From positions 1,548,328 through 1,612,327 of the forward strand of contig NZ_BSNQ01000003.1 of NCBI RefSeq assembly GCF_030160075.1: a DNA stretch of 64,000 nucleotides. The letters run 5' to 3'. Source of the DNA: Dyella lipolytica. Lineage in GTDB: Bacteria; Pseudomonadota; Gammaproteobacteria; Xanthomonadales; Rhodanobacteraceae. This document shows, piece by piece, positions 9,481 through 19,430 of this stretch; the stretch's first letter is position 1; each line of letters opens with the position of its first letter. A program made the position numbers and the translations under genes. The notes beneath the pieces were generated by a model. The model ran no database searches and was not told the origin of the DNA. It saw only the letters and a list, made by a program, of their open reading frames with translations.

Positions 9481-9647
9481 ATCGAGTGGAGCGACACGGA
9501 CGGACCGGGCCGGGACACGCACGTTACCAAGCAGACGCAGTGGCCAGATCCTAATAAGTTCCGTGAAATCATGTGTGATGAAAAATTCACATTTGAAATC
9601 ACATTTGATAACGCTTTGAAAATCGGCGCCCGTAAATAATCGAAAAC

Positions 9648-9678
9648 AAAAAAAGCCGGGCATTGAGCCCGGCTTTTT
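9648..9678 (-). terminator. Intrinsic terminator of the second cold-shock gene
   Basis: AAGCCGGGC / GCCCGGCTT hairpin with A-rich left and T-rich right flanks, about 20 nt after the copy 2 stop codon on the minus strand. Confidence 0.82.
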
Positions 9679-9698
9679 AAATCGATCTATTCAGGCTA

Positions 9699-9908
9699 TT
9701 AGGCAGCCATCACTTCGTCGGCCTGCAGACCCTTCTGGCCCTGCACTACCTTGAAGCTGACTTTCTGGCCTTCCTGAAGGCTCTTGAAGCCATTGCCCTG
9801 GATCGCGCGGAAATGCACGAAGACATCCGGGCCATTGTCGCGGCTGATAAAGCCGAAACCCTTGGCATCGTTGAACCACTTGACGGTACCGATCTGACGA
9901 TCAGACAT
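9699..9908 (-). CDS. Cold-shock domain protein (CspA family), copy 2
   Basis: A 69-residue cold-shock domain, nearly the same as copy 1, with intact RNP1 (KGFGFIS) and RNP2 (DVFVHF). The ATG at 9908 is chosen because GGAG lies 8 nt upstream; the in-frame ATG at 9917 would sit inside that site. The tandem arrangement and close identity imply a local duplication. The DNA between 9909 and 10184 holds its leader, including a GGGTCAC/GTGACCC hairpin at about 10035-10058. Confidence 0.95.
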   Translation of the reverse strand: MSDRQIGTVKWFNDAKGFGFISRDNGPDVFVHFRAIQGNGFKSLQEGQKVSFKVVQGQKGLQADEVMAA

Positions 9909-9966
9909 GTTACACACTCCAAAACTAGGTTTTTCATAAAGAGACTCGACCGCCGCAAACGGGGCC

Positions 9967-9985
9967 GGCTTACTGGTGTGCTAAG
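9967..9985 (-). promoter_or_regulatory. Conserved 5'-UTR element of csp copy 2
   Basis: GGCTTACTGG then TGTGCTAAG (plus strand), 59 nt before the copy 2 start. It matches the copy 1 element with one single-base gap and one or two substitutions. Confidence 0.5.
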
Positions 9986-10184
9986 GAAAACCCTAGGGGT
10001 GAGCGATGAGGCAGATCGTAATCGGCTGCATCGGGTCACGTGACTCTGGTGACCCCGGCAAACACAGTGCGACCATCATAACCGCAAATGCATAGGCAAA
10101 GCGAATGGATCGTTCAGGAAGAACGTCTTGCTCGCCTCAAAAGCTATGCGTAATGTCGCTTATTCGTGCAATAGGAAAGTATCC

Positions 10185-10586
10185 ATGGAACTGGGAAACA
10201 AGGCGATTTTCTGTCGATTAACTGACGTTTGCCGGTTGATCTGCCTCGTAGCATGCCTACTGGCAAGCGGGTGCAACCACGCAGCGCGCAAAGAGGCTCC
10301 ACCTACTCCGGCGCCGCCTCGACAGACTGCCGTAACCGGCATTCCTTCCTGCGATACCTATCTCGACAGCTATCTGGCTTGTCATCGCATCGCAGGGGTC
10401 TATGAATCCGACGCGCTGCAAACGCATTACCAGGCTATGCGTGCGAGCCTGCTCCAGGACGCCAATGATCCGCACATACGTCCTTATCTCGCTCATCGCT
10501 GCATGGGTCTCGCGCAAGAGCTGAATGCCGTGTTGAAAGGTCGTTCCTGCACGGCGCCAGCCACCCCGCCTTTGGCGTCACACTGA
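10185..10586 (+). CDS. Small lipoprotein with paired cysteines, unknown function
   Basis: 133 residues from the ATG at 10185, which has AGGAAAG upstream. A signal peptide ends in the lipobox LLASGC (Cys at residue ~30), followed by a Pro-rich spacer. The remaining domain has four Cys arranged as CX9C (CDTYLDSYLAC) and CX15C at the C-terminus. This pattern suggests a disulphide-stapled helical hairpin in the periplasm. I do not recognise the family. An upstream ATG at 10128 is possible but has no ribosome site. Confidence 0.6.
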   Translation: MELGNKAIFCRLTDVCRLICLVACLLASGCNHAARKEAPPTPAPPRQTAVTGIPSCDTYLDSYLACHRIAGVYESDALQTHYQAMRASLLQDANDPHIRPYLAHRCMGLAQELNAVLKGRSCTAPATPPLASH

Positions 10587-10599
10587 AATCCAGCGTGAG

Positions 10600-11859
10600 T
10601 TAGCGGCGCCAGTGCGTGCGTAATGTCGATGCGATCTGCGCAGGCCGGCAGCGTCCAAGACGAACCTTGGGCGCGCCATGCCATGCCGCGGTGGCGGCGA
10701 TCGCCTGTGCTAGCTCATCAAGCATGCGCTGCGATGGCTTCACTTCTTCCTCAAAGAACAGCGCCTTCACTTCGAAAACGCCTTCGGCGCGATGCGCCTT
10801 GGCATCGAGTCGCCCGATCAAACGCCCGCGATGCAGGATGGGCAGTACGTAGTAACCGTACTGACGCTTCGCCGCAGGCAGATAGCATTCGATGCTGTAG
10901 TCGAAATGGAACAGCTCGCGCAGACGCGCCCGGTCCCATACCACCGGATCGAAGGGCGACAGCAATGCGGTATGCGTGGCGCGCAGTCGTCCCTCGAACG
11001 CTTTCTCAAGCAGTGCCGCGTGATCGACGTGCACGTAACCTGGATCATCCCAACCTGCCACTTGCACGCTCAGCAGTTCGCCGCTAGCGAGCATGGGCAC
11101 AAGCTCGTCTGCACTCACTGCCGGTTTCAAACGGAAGTAGTCGGCGATCCATCGCGCCTGCGCGATGCCTAGGGCACGCACGCTGTCGAGAATGAAACGT
11201 TTGCGCAATGCCTCCTGCGACAACGCCATCGCAGCAGTGTCTAAAGGTGGATCGAGCTTGGCTAGTACGCGCTCTGCCAGATCGTAGACGCGCTGGAAAC
11301 GTTCGCGGCGAGTCACCATGAGGTCGCCGGACGCAAACCACGCCTCCAGCCAGCGCTTTTCCGGTTTCCATTCCCACCAGCCTGAAACGCCGCGGTCGGC
11401 ACGTTCGAAATCGGCGGCGCGCACCGGCCCTGATGTCCGAATATGAGCGAGCAGATCGTGCATTTCTTTTAGATGACTGTCCCTGACGCGCGCTGCATGC
11501 CGGTCCGCCCAGTGATTGCTTTCGGTTTGTGCGCGCCAGGCGCGATGCAAACCGATATCGCCCGCGGTGACGAAACAGGCCTCGTGCGCCCAGCATTCCG
11601 CGATACGTCCGTTGTCGAGAGCTTCTTCCAGCCATGTCGGCGGGTAATCGCCCAGACGTGCATGCAACACCAGATACGGGCTACGCGCAACAACATGGAT
11701 GCTGTCGATCTGCAACAGACGCATGCGCTGAACGGTTGCCAGCAAATCGTCGTGTTGCGCGCGCCGTCGCGGTGCTTGCAACAATCCTTGCGCAGCAAGA
11801 TGTAGAGCGCGCGCCTGCGTCAGTGTGATCGTCTTCGTGCTAGATGAAGATTCGCTCAA
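10600..11859 (-). CDS. ycaQ: Crosslink-repair DNA glycosylase, YcaQ/AlkX-like winged-helix protein
   Basis: 419-residue HTH_42 family protein. Family members unhook DNA interstrand crosslinks and remove alkylated purines. The N-terminal helical region contains LLQIDSIHVVARSPYLVL; QID corresponds to the catalytic QxD motif of the family. HEACFV and a C-terminal winged-helix part rich in basic residues follow. It is convergent with the lipoprotein gene (13 bp apart) and divergent from the small exported protein at 12021. Confidence 0.85.
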   Translation of the reverse strand: MSESSSSTKTITLTQARALHLAAQGLLQAPRRRAQHDDLLATVQRMRLLQIDSIHVVARSPYLVLHARLGDYPPTWLEEALDNGRIAECWAHEACFVTAGDIGLHRAWRAQTESNHWADRHAARVRDSHLKEMHDLLAHIRTSGPVRAADFERADRGVSGWWEWKPEKRWLEAWFASGDLMVTRRERFQRVYDLAERVLAKLDPPLDTAAMALSQEALRKRFILDSVRALGIAQARWIADYFRLKPAVSADELVPMLASGELLSVQVAGWDDPGYVHVDHAALLEKAFEGRLRATHTALLSPFDPVVWDRARLRELFHFDYSIECYLPAAKRQYGYYVLPILHRGRLIGRLDAKAHRAEGVFEVKALFFEEEVKPSQRMLDELAQAIAATAAWHGAPKVRLGRCRPAQIASTLRTHWRR

Positions 11860-12020
11860 CGGATGCCGCCTTCACATAATCATTACCTACCTATTGTGCT
11901 GGCATTTACGGCGGCATTGCTAATGTAGGTACGAGCTTGATAGGCCAGGACTGTCTTCGGTCATGCTCTTTCGCACGGATACGCCCTGGCATCTCAAGCG
12001 TTCTTGCAGGAGCTATCACA

Positions 12021-12395
12021 ATGAAATATCGCACCCCACTCTTCGTTTCTCTGATCGGCGTCGGCCTGCTTTTCACAGGCACCACCTTTGCGCAAAATCA
12101 GCCGATGCAACCTACCAATCCGTCGCAAAGCAACCCAACGACGCCCGCGACCGGCACCAGCAACGCCACTGTCAATGCGCCGCAAGGCCAGGTCACCATC
12201 CAGTCCACGATGGGTCAGGCGCCATCGACTGCTTCACCGCCCTCATTTGAGCAGCTCTCCGGCGGTTCCAAATTCATCACCAGCGAGCAAGCCGACGCGT
12301 ATCCGCCACTTGCCAATGATTTCCTCTATGTCGCAGGACACAGCAAGCGCATCACCAAGTCGCAATACGAGCGCTGGTTGAAGAATCTGAACTAG
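12021..12395 (+). CDS. Small exported protein, unknown function
   Basis: 124 residues. The signal peptide (KYRTPLFVSLIGVGLLF...TFA) is cleaved near residue 24-25. A low-complexity Pro/Thr/Ser/Asn/Gln stretch follows, and a C-terminal 50 residues look ordered (FEQLSGGSKFITSEQADAYP ... SQYERWLKNLN). AGGAG precedes the ATG at 12021. It has its own terminator. No family recognised. Confidence 0.7.
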   Translation: MKYRTPLFVSLIGVGLLFTGTTFAQNQPMQPTNPSQSNPTTPATGTSNATVNAPQGQVTIQSTMGQAPSTASPPSFEQLSGGSKFITSEQADAYPPLANDFLYVAGHSKRITKSQYERWLKNLN

Positions 12396-12417
12396 GCGAC
12401 GCATCGAGGTGCACATC

Positions 12418-12453
12418 AAGCCGGCCATCGCTCTGTCGATGGCCGGCTTTTTT
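12418..12453 (+). terminator. Intrinsic terminator
   Basis: AAGCCGGCCATCG / CGATGGCCGGCTT stem with a 5-nt loop and T6, 22 nt after the exported-protein stop codon. Confidence 0.88.
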
Positions 12454-12521
12454 CCTTCCCGCGTACGAGATAGTTAGACTTGGCCCGAACATGCCGGAGG
12501 TGGCATGTCGGGGAGTCGCTC

Positions 12522-13610
12522 ATGAAACAAAGCTTCGGCTATCTCGTTGCACTTGCATGCGCCTACCTGCCTGCGTTTTCAGCGCAGGCACAAAACGTCA
12601 GCCCCACGGACATAAGAGCCTGCACCGGCATCGAGAGCGATGCGCAGCGACTCGCCTGCTATGACCGAGCGACCGGGCGAAGCCAGATGCCAGCCGCACA
12701 GAAACGTACCGAGCCGACGGCACCATCATCGCCCAATGTGTTTGCACGGGAACAAGCCGCAGCAGCGGCCGCAAACGGCAACCCGGCTCCCGTGCCGCTT
12801 TCGCTACTCGACAGCCGTTGGGAGCTCTCGCCGGAAAGCAAACTGGGAACCTTCAATCTGCGCGGCTACAAACCGATCTACGTGTTACCCGTGTTCGCCA
12901 CCAGCAACCAGAACAACCTGCCGTATAGCCCCAACCCGGTCAATGCGGTGCAGACCCCGTTGGGTATGCAAAATATCGAAGGCAAATTCCAGCTCAGCTT
13001 GAAAACCAAGGTCTGGCAAGGCGTGTTCGGCGATGCCGGCGACTTGTGGGTGGGTTATACCCAGGCCTCGTATTGGCAGGTTTACAACTCGAAAGAGTCG
13101 CGCCCGTTCCGCGAAACCGATTACGAGCCCGAGGCCATGCTGGTGTTCAACACCAACTACCAACTACTCGGCTGGGACGGGCGACTGATTAGCGTCGGCG
13201 TCAACCACCAGTCCAATGGCCAGTCCGATCCGCTCTCGCGCAGCTGGAATCGAGTGATGGCACAAATCGGCTTTGAACGCGATAACTGGACCATCGTGTT
13301 CCGCCCCTGGTGGCGCGTACCGGAACCGCGCGCAGACGATAACAATCCAGATATCAGCAACTACATCGGTCGCGCCGACGTGCAGATCATTCACGAATGG
13401 CACGGCCAGGAATTCGGCCTGATGCTGCGCGACTCACTACGTGGTGGCAGCCAACAACACGGCGCAGGCAGGTTCACCTGGAGCTTCCCGCTGGTCGGCA
13501 ACCTGCGCGGCTATATGGAACTGTTCAAGGGATATGGCGAGAGCGTTATCGACTACAACCACAACGCCACCTATCTCGGCGCTGGCATCTCGCTGCTGGA
13601 TTGGTACTGA
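12522..13610 (+). CDS. pldA: Outer-membrane phospholipase A1
   Basis: OMPLA: a calcium-dependent phospholipase in the outer membrane that removes mislocalised phospholipids. 362 residues from the ATG at 12522 (GGGGAG upstream), with a signal peptide cut near AQA. The catalytic block VNHQSNGQSDPLSRSWNR (residues ~228-245) keeps the His, Ser and Asn known from E. coli PldA. Alternating beta-strands end in an aromatic C-terminus (LLDWY), as in outer-membrane barrels. The N-terminal extension of ~80 residues with a Cys pair (CTGIESDAQRLACYD) is common in Xanthomonadales-like homologs. Confidence 0.93.
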   Translation: MKQSFGYLVALACAYLPAFSAQAQNVSPTDIRACTGIESDAQRLACYDRATGRSQMPAAQKRTEPTAPSSPNVFAREQAAAAAANGNPAPVPLSLLDSRWELSPESKLGTFNLRGYKPIYVLPVFATSNQNNLPYSPNPVNAVQTPLGMQNIEGKFQLSLKTKVWQGVFGDAGDLWVGYTQASYWQVYNSKESRPFRETDYEPEAMLVFNTNYQLLGWDGRLISVGVNHQSNGQSDPLSRSWNRVMAQIGFERDNWTIVFRPWWRVPEPRADDNNPDISNYIGRADVQIIHEWHGQEFGLMLRDSLRGGSQQHGAGRFTWSFPLVGNLRGYMELFKGYGESVIDYNHNATYLGAGISLLDWY

Positions 13611-13637
13611 GCGTCGAGGCATATCGTTTGCGCCAGC

Positions 13638-14822
13638 TCACCGCAACCATGCCCGCTTGGTTCCAGTGAGTATCTTCAGCATCTGACCGCGCGCCAGCGG
13701 GAGTTTAGCTAGCGGCCCGAAACCCAGATCCCTCACCCACGCCAAGGCATCTCGCTCTGATTGGAAGAGTGGCGTCAGCCACCGGCTCAAGCGCTGATAT
13801 ACAGCCAGATGCGCGCGCCTGCGGCTCGGGTAGCTTCGTAGCGCTTCGTCAACGTTCGCACTGTCAGTCAGTACATCGGCCAACGCCTGTGCGTCGAGCA
13901 GAGCCATGTTTACGCCCTGCCCCAATTGTGGACTCATGGCATGCGCCGCATCGCCCAGAAACAGGATCCGACCCTGCACGGGTGTACGCATTACTACGTC
14001 ACGATAACGTGCCCGATTTATCTGCTGCGGCGATTCGATTCGCGACAGCAGCGCAGATGCTTCGGGCCACAGCGACTGGATGCGTTTGCGCATGTTTTCG
14101 AAAGCATCCGCATTGAACTGGTCAACCTGATCTCCCGGCAAACTGAAATAAAACGTCAGCCAGCGCCCCGGATGACCGACACGTTGCCCAACCGGAAGCA
14201 GCCCGATCATCTCGCGGGTTCCCGCGTAACGCTGTCGCAATTCGTCAGCATGAGGCCAATCGTCGGCAGGTAACAGGCACCATAGCGCGCCCCATGGATA
14301 CATGGCTTCGTTTCGGATGAGACTTGGCGCGGCTCGACGTAGGCGCGAGTGTGCTCCGTCCGCGGCAACGATCAGATCGAAAGGGCCATGCTTGCACCCT
14401 TCACTATCGATCAGATGCCGCCCGTCGCCGCTCACCTGATCGATGCGAGTGCCCGTCACGATATCTAACGCATCCGCGTAGGCATCGCGCAGTACCGTGA
14501 AGAGGCTGCCTCGCGTCAGGCCCAGCCCGAAGCAGCCGGGTGCATGATCGGTATAGCGCATATCCATCACGCTGCGCCCGCGGTGATTGCAACCGTAAAG
14601 CCGGTCGATGCGCTGGCCGCGTTGCAGCACCTGTTCGTGCAATCCCAAGCGGGCTAGCACGGCTAAGCCGGTCGGCTGCAGCAGAAATCCGGCGCCAACG
14701 GGTCCCGGCACAGGAGCCTGTTCGAAAACCGTCAATGCATGGCCTTGCGTCTGCAGGAAGATAGCCGCTGCCTGGCCCGCGGTGCCGTAACCGACGATCG
14801 CTATGCGCAAGCATCCCTGCAT
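13638..14822 (-). CDS. FAD-dependent aromatic-type monooxygenase
   Basis: 394 residues of the PHBH/UbiH class A flavoprotein monooxygenase fold. The dinucleotide motif is AIVGYGTAGQAAAIFLQ, the second FAD/NADPH motif is VAADGAHSRLRR, and the third is FLGDAAHAMSPQLGQGVNMA. The first motif reads GYGTAG rather than GAGxxG. The substrate is unknown. The enzyme stands alone, so it is not placed in a degradation or ubiquinone cluster here. Confidence 0.82.
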   Translation of the reverse strand: MQGCLRIAIVGYGTAGQAAAIFLQTQGHALTVFEQAPVPGPVGAGFLLQPTGLAVLARLGLHEQVLQRGQRIDRLYGCNHRGRSVMDMRYTDHAPGCFGLGLTRGSLFTVLRDAYADALDIVTGTRIDQVSGDGRHLIDSEGCKHGPFDLIVAADGAHSRLRRAAPSLIRNEAMYPWGALWCLLPADDWPHADELRQRYAGTREMIGLLPVGQRVGHPGRWLTFYFSLPGDQVDQFNADAFENMRKRIQSLWPEASALLSRIESPQQINRARYRDVVMRTPVQGRILFLGDAAHAMSPQLGQGVNMALLDAQALADVLTDSANVDEALRSYPSRRRAHLAVYQRLSRWLTPLFQSERDALAWVRDLGFGPLAKLPLARGQMLKILTGTKRAWLR

Positions 14823-14884
14823 GAAGGGCCCTATTCCTTTATCAGTGCCGTATTCGGGATGTGACCGTACTCGGTCACGAGGCG

Positions 14885-15367
14885 TCAGTGGTGATGACCG
14901 CCGGCGCCATGCACGTGACCATGTGCAAGCTCTTCCTCGCTGGCCGCGCGTACATCAGTCACTTCGATGTCGAAATGCAGTGTCTGACCGGCCAGCGGAT
15001 GGTTGCCGTCGATATGCACTTTGTCGCCATCGACCTTGGTCACCGTCACATTGATCACGCCCTGCGGGCCGTGACCCTGGAACTGCATGCCGGGCTGAAC
15101 ATCCTCGACACCCTGAAACGCTTCGCGCGGCAGTTCCTGCACGAGTTCCGGATGATGCACGCCATAACCCTCTTCCGGCGCAACATCGACCTTGAACTGG
15201 TCGCCCGCCACACGTCCGGCCATCACCTTCTCCAGGCCCGGCACGATCTGGCCGCTGCCATGCAGATACGTCAGCGGCTCGCGACCTTCTGAACTGTCGA
15301 GAACCTGGCCGTTATCGTCGGTCAGCGTGTAGTGGAAGGAGGCAACGGTCTGGTCGGCAATCTGCAT
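14885..15367 (-). CDS. slyD: FKBP-type peptidyl-prolyl isomerase SlyD
   Basis: 160 residues with an FKBP domain interrupted by an insert-in-flap chaperone domain, as in SlyD. Recognisable pieces are DSSEGREPLTYLHGSGQIVPG and APEEGYGVHHPELVQ. The tail is His-rich (HGHVHGAGGHHH) and likely binds nickel or zinc, though it is shorter than the E. coli tail and lacks its cysteines. It is divergent from dacB. Confidence 0.92.
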   Translation of the reverse strand: MQIADQTVASFHYTLTDDNGQVLDSSEGREPLTYLHGSGQIVPGLEKVMAGRVAGDQFKVDVAPEEGYGVHHPELVQELPREAFQGVEDVQPGMQFQGHGPQGVINVTVTKVDGDKVHIDGNHPLAGQTLHFDIEVTDVRAASEEELAHGHVHGAGGHHH

Positions 15368-15499
15368 GATGGTCTCGCGGGAACGTAAAGTACCGACCGG
15401 AGTCGGCGGGTGTGTAAGGGTAACATTTCATGCCTGGCCGAGGCGTGGGCCGCCTGAGAATCTATCGTGCCGCCGCGCGGCTTGGGCAATACTAGGCCC

Positions 15500-17059
15500 A
15501 TGAATGTTGACTCATGGCGAGCCCTGTTCCGAATCGGCATGGTGTGCATGGCGCTTGGCGCGGCGGGTACCAGCACGACGGCGATCACCGCCGACACGCC
15601 CGCTGTCGTAGCCACCAGCACCGCCCAGCAACTCGCTGCTGCCATTGACACCCAGATCGGACAACCGCGTTTCGCCTCCTCCAGCTGGGGTATCGCTGTG
15701 ACCTCGCTGGACACCGGGCGCACGCTCTATGCGCACAATGCCGATCGACTGCTGCAAACAGCCTCCACCGCCAAGCTTTACACCGCTGCCTTGGTGCTCG
15801 ATACGCTGGGCACGGATTACCGCATTCCCACACAATTGCTTATCACCCGTCGGATTCAATACGGCCGGCTTGACGGGCCGCTGATCCTGCGCGGCATGGG
15901 CGACCCCACGCTCGGCACACCCGGCACCAACAGCGACTGGGCGGATCAGCTGGCTACGCAACTAGCGTCCAACGGTATACAAGAAGTGCGTGGCGACCTG
16001 ATCGCCGATGACAGTTATTTCAGCGGCCCTACGATCGGTTCCGGATGGGAAGCTAGCGATCTGCAAGATTGGTTCGCCGTGCCGGCATCTGCCTTGAGTG
16101 TCCAGGAAAACGTGGTGAACCTTACCGTGGCACCGTCGAGCCATCCTGGCGGGCTTGCCTCGCTGATCTTCGATCCGCCGGGTGCGATTCCCCATGTCGT
16201 GAACAACATGGTTACCGGCGCAAGCAACACGCGCAACGACATCAATCTCTATCGAGCACCGGGCAATGCGACGTTGTATGCGTTCGGCAATGTCGCCGCA
16301 CGGGCAGAGCCCAGAAATTTCAAGCTTGCCGTCGCGGATCCCGCGTGGCTTGCCGGCACAGCGCTGCACAATGCCCTGGCGCGGCGCGGTATCCGCATCG
16401 ACGGTCAGCTACGTGTCATGCACTGGCCGGAGCAGAGCGACATCGCGTTGGACAAGGCCACCGTGGTGGCTCAGGTTCTATCGCCGCCAGTGATGGAAGT
16501 GCTCACACGCGGATTGAAACGCTCGCAGAATCTTTATCTGCAGAACTTGCTGCAGATTGCCGGCGTCAAGGCGCAAACCAACGCCGAGCAAGCCGGTGAT
16601 CCCGCCAATGGTTTTCTCAGCACGGAATCGTGGGCGATACGCGCCTTGCGCCAATTGCTCGATCGCATCGGTATGCCGCCCGATGCCAGTCAGATCCAGG
16701 AAGGTACCGGGCTATCGCGACAGGATCTGGCTACACCCAATGCCATGGTGGACCTGCTCACCTACCTCGTTCGCCAACCCTATGGTGCGCAACTTCGCGA
16801 TGCGCTGCCGACCGCTGGCGTGGACGGCACGCTCGAATGGCGAATGCGCGACAGTCCAGCGGTAGCTAACGTGCATGCCAAGACGGGCAGCATGACTTAC
16901 GTGCGTTGCATCGTCGGCTACGTGACGACGGCATCGGGCGAACGACTTGCGTTCGCCATCATGCTCAACAATGTTGTGCAAGAGGCCGGCGAAGCCAGCC
17001 CCAGTCGCAATCTGGACGCGATCGTCGAGTTGTTGGCGGCTTTCGACGGACACAGCTAG
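15500..17059 (+). CDS. dacB: D-alanyl-D-alanine carboxypeptidase/endopeptidase (PBP4)
   Basis: Class C penicillin-binding protein acting in the periplasm on peptidoglycan cross-links. 519 residues from the ATG at 15500, with an N-terminal signal segment. The active-site serine is in TASTAKLYTAAL (SxxK), SQN is in LKRSQNLYLQNLL, and KTG is in HAKTGSMTYVR near the C-terminus. The long insertion between SxxK and SxN is typical of PBP4. Confidence 0.93.
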   Translation: MNVDSWRALFRIGMVCMALGAAGTSTTAITADTPAVVATSTAQQLAAAIDTQIGQPRFASSSWGIAVTSLDTGRTLYAHNADRLLQTASTAKLYTAALVLDTLGTDYRIPTQLLITRRIQYGRLDGPLILRGMGDPTLGTPGTNSDWADQLATQLASNGIQEVRGDLIADDSYFSGPTIGSGWEASDLQDWFAVPASALSVQENVVNLTVAPSSHPGGLASLIFDPPGAIPHVVNNMVTGASNTRNDINLYRAPGNATLYAFGNVAARAEPRNFKLAVADPAWLAGTALHNALARRGIRIDGQLRVMHWPEQSDIALDKATVVAQVLSPPVMEVLTRGLKRSQNLYLQNLLQIAGVKAQTNAEQAGDPANGFLSTESWAIRALRQLLDRIGMPPDASQIQEGTGLSRQDLATPNAMVDLLTYLVRQPYGAQLRDALPTAGVDGTLEWRMRDSPAVANVHAKTGSMTYVRCIVGYVTTASGERLAFAIMLNNVVQEAGEASPSRNLDAIVELLAAFDGHS

Positions 17060-17077
17060 ACCATCACGCCGTGCTGC

Positions 17078-17554
17078 TCAGCGCTTTTGCAGATCCTTCT
17101 CGATCTTTTCGGGCGTGTCCGTGGGTGCATAGCGCTTTACTACGTTCCCCTCGGGATCGATCAGGAACTTGGTGAAGTTCCACTTGATCGCCTCGCTGCC
17201 GAGCAAACCCTTGGCCTGCTTCTTCATCCATCGATAGAGGGGATGCGTGTTGTCGCCGTTTACCTCGATCTTGGCGAACAGCGGAAACGTCACGTCGTAG
17301 CTGGTGGAGCAGAAGTTCTTGATCTCGGCTTCGTTGCCGGGCTCCTGATGGCCGAACTGGTCGCAGGGAAAGCCCAGCACCATCAGGCCGTTGTCGCGAT
17401 GGCTGCGCCAAAGGTCTTCCAGCCCCTTGTATTGCGGGGTGAATCCGCACTTGGAGGCCACATTGACGATCAGCATGGTCTTTCCGCGCCAGGCGTCGAG
17501 CGAGCGCTCGTTGCCGTCGATGTCGCGCGCACTGAAATCGTAGACGGTAGTCAT
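17078..17554 (-). CDS. Glutathione peroxidase-family thiol peroxidase
   Basis: 158 residues. NVASKCGFTPQY contains the peroxidatic Cys, GFPCDQFGHQEPG the second conserved block with a Cys, and WNFTKFLIDPEG the Trp-Asn site. The selenocysteine position is Cys, as in bacterial BtuE/Gpx enzymes, which often use thioredoxin. GGAG lies 8 nt before the ATG at 17554, so the upstream ATGs at 17560 and 17578 are disfavoured. It is convergent with dacB. Confidence 0.92.
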   Translation of the reverse strand: MTTVYDFSARDIDGNERSLDAWRGKTMLIVNVASKCGFTPQYKGLEDLWRSHRDNGLMVLGFPCDQFGHQEPGNEAEIKNFCSTSYDVTFPLFAKIEVNGDNTHPLYRWMKKQAKGLLGSEAIKWNFTKFLIDPEGNVVKRYAPTDTPEKIEKDLQKR

Positions 17555-17652
17555 GGTCATCGCTCCGGTTCTATCCATAGGTCAGTTTACTCCAGCGCGT
17601 CTTGCCCCGGCTGGCATAGAATGCCAGCTTCGACCACTGTCCTGGGTCCGTC

Positions 17653-18663
17653 GTGATTCGTTTCGTCGATGTCCACAAGTCCTACCGTGTCGACGGCAAG
17701 GACATTCCCGCGCTCGAACCCTTTAGCCTCGACATGGCCGATGGCGAGGTGTTCGGCATCATTGGTCATTCCGGCGCCGGAAAGTCGACGCTCATCCGTC
17801 TGATCAACCTGTTGGAACGCCCGAGCGGCGGACGCATTCTGATCGGCGACACCGACATCACGGCGTTGCCGGAGCCCGCCCTTCGCGCAGCGCGGCAGCG
17901 CATCGGCATGATCTTCCAGCATTTCAATTTGCTTTCCTCGCAAACGGTGGTGGAGAACATCGCCTTTCCGCTGCGCCTGGCCGGGGAGAAAAATACGGCG
18001 GCGATACGCGCCAGGGTGGACGAATTGCTGCAACGGGTCGGCCTAAGCGCGCACGCGAATAAATACCCCTCGCAACTTTCCGGTGGACAGAAGCAGCGCG
18101 TTGGTATCGCCCGCGCACTGGCAAATCACCCTTCCATCCTGCTGTGCGATGAAGCCACCAGCGCGCTGGATCCGCAAACAACAGCTTCCGTGCTCGACTT
18201 GCTTGCCGAGATCAATCGCGAGCTGAAACTCACCATCGTATTGATCACTCACGAAATGGATGTCGTGCGCCGGGTGTGCGATCGCGTTGCCGTGCTCGAT
18301 GCCGGTCGCATCGTGGAACACGGCGCCGTGGCCGACGTGTTCCTGCATCCGCAACACGCGACCACGCGGCGTTTCGTCAACGAGGCGCTGCCCGAAGAAG
18401 CGGCCGGCGAACAAGCGCTCTATCAGCGGGTGCCCGGCCGGATCATGCGCCTGTCCTTCCGCGGCGAAGCCACGTGGTCTCCCACCCTTGGGCGTGTGAC
18501 GCGCGAGACCGGCGTCGATTTCAATATTCTCGCCGGCCGCGTCGACCGCATTAAGGATTTGCCCTATGGCCAACTGACATTGGCCATGCAAGGCGCCGGC
18601 GTAGACGCTGCGCTGTCGGCATTGCGCCATGCCGGCATCGACGTCGAGGAGCTTGCACGATGA
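17653..18663 (+). CDS. metN: Methionine importer ATP-binding subunit MetN
   Basis: ATPase of the D/L-methionine ABC importer. Walker A GHSGAGKS (residue ~38), signature [15 protein letters not shown], Walker [12 protein letters not shown] and switch His (LITHEMD) are intact. A C-terminal NIL domain, which binds methionine and inhibits transport, occupies the last ~85 residues. It starts at GTG 17653. It overlaps metI by an ATGA junction, so the two are translationally coupled. Confidence 0.94.
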   Translation: MIRFVDVHKSYRVDGKDIPALEPFSLDMADGEVFGIIGHSGAGKSTLIRLINLLERPSGGRILIGDTDITALPEPALRAARQRIGMIFQHFNLLSSQTVVENIAFPLRLAGEKNTAAIRARVDELLQRVGLSAHANKYPSQLSGGQKQRVGIARALANHPSILLCDEATSALDPQTTASVLDLLAEINRELKLTIVLITHEMDVVRRVCDRVAVLDAGRIVEHGAVADVFLHPQHATTRRFVNEALPEEAAGEQALYQRVPGRIMRLSFRGEATWSPTLGRVTRETGVDFNILAGRVDRIKDLPYGQLTLAMQGAGVDAALSALRHAGIDVEELAR

Positions 18664-19352
18664 TCATGACGCGCGTTCCCGTGCTGCAGGCGCTGTTCCC
18701 GAACATCGACGACTGGGGCGAGATGGGACGCGCCTGCATCGATACGTTGCTGATGTTGGGTGGCTCCCTATTCCTGACCGTGTTGATCGGGTTGCCTTTG
18801 GGCGTACTGCTGTTCCTCACCGGCAGAGGGCAATTGCATGCCATGCCGAAACTCTATGGCACGCTCTCGCTGGTTGTTAACGTGCTTCGCTCCATTCCGT
18901 TCATCATCCTGATGATCGTGCTGATGCCTCTGACATATGCCCTGGTCGGCACCAAGCTCGGTATCCGCGGCGCCATTCCTCCGCTCGTGATCGGCGCCGC
19001 GCCGTTCTTCGCACGCCTGGTGGAGACCGCCCTGCGCGAAGTGGAGTACGGCGTGATCGAAGCGTCCCAAGCGATGGGTGCCACGACGTGGCAAATCGTG
19101 CGTCACGTACTGCTGCCCGAAGCACGTGGCAGCCTGTGGGCGGGCGTCACCGTCACGGCCATCGCGCTGGTGGGCTACACCGCGATGGGCGGTGCGATCG
19201 GTGCCGGCGGTTTGGGCGATCTGGCCTATCGTTATGGCTATTTGAGTTACAAGTCCGATTACATGGTCGTAACGGTGCTATTGCTGATCGTGCTGGTGCA
19301 GCTGCTACAGATGCTGGGAGACCGGATCGTGGCGCACTACAGCCGACGCTGA
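18660..19352 (+). CDS. metI: Methionine importer permease MetI
   Basis: 230-residue inner-membrane permease with about five hydrophobic segments. The EAA loop that contacts MetN reads [19 protein letters not shown]. It overlaps metN by 4 nt; an ATG at 18666 is a possible alternative start. Second gene of metNIQ. Confidence 0.93.
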   Translation: MIMTRVPVLQALFPNIDDWGEMGRACIDTLLMLGGSLFLTVLIGLPLGVLLFLTGRGQLHAMPKLYGTLSLVVNVLRSIPFIILMIVLMPLTYALVGTKLGIRGAIPPLVIGAAPFFARLVETALREVEYGVIEASQAMGATTWQIVRHVLLPEARGSLWAGVTVTAIALVGYTAMGGAIGAGGLGDLAYRYGYLSYKSDYMVVTVLLLIVLVQLLQMLGDRIVAHYSRR

Positions 19353-19430
19353 ACCATTCCCTTCGCTGTCTTTGCATTCGGCCGTCTGGACGGCTATTCT
19401 TGTGCATCGCACAAAGGCCGGACCCCTTCT

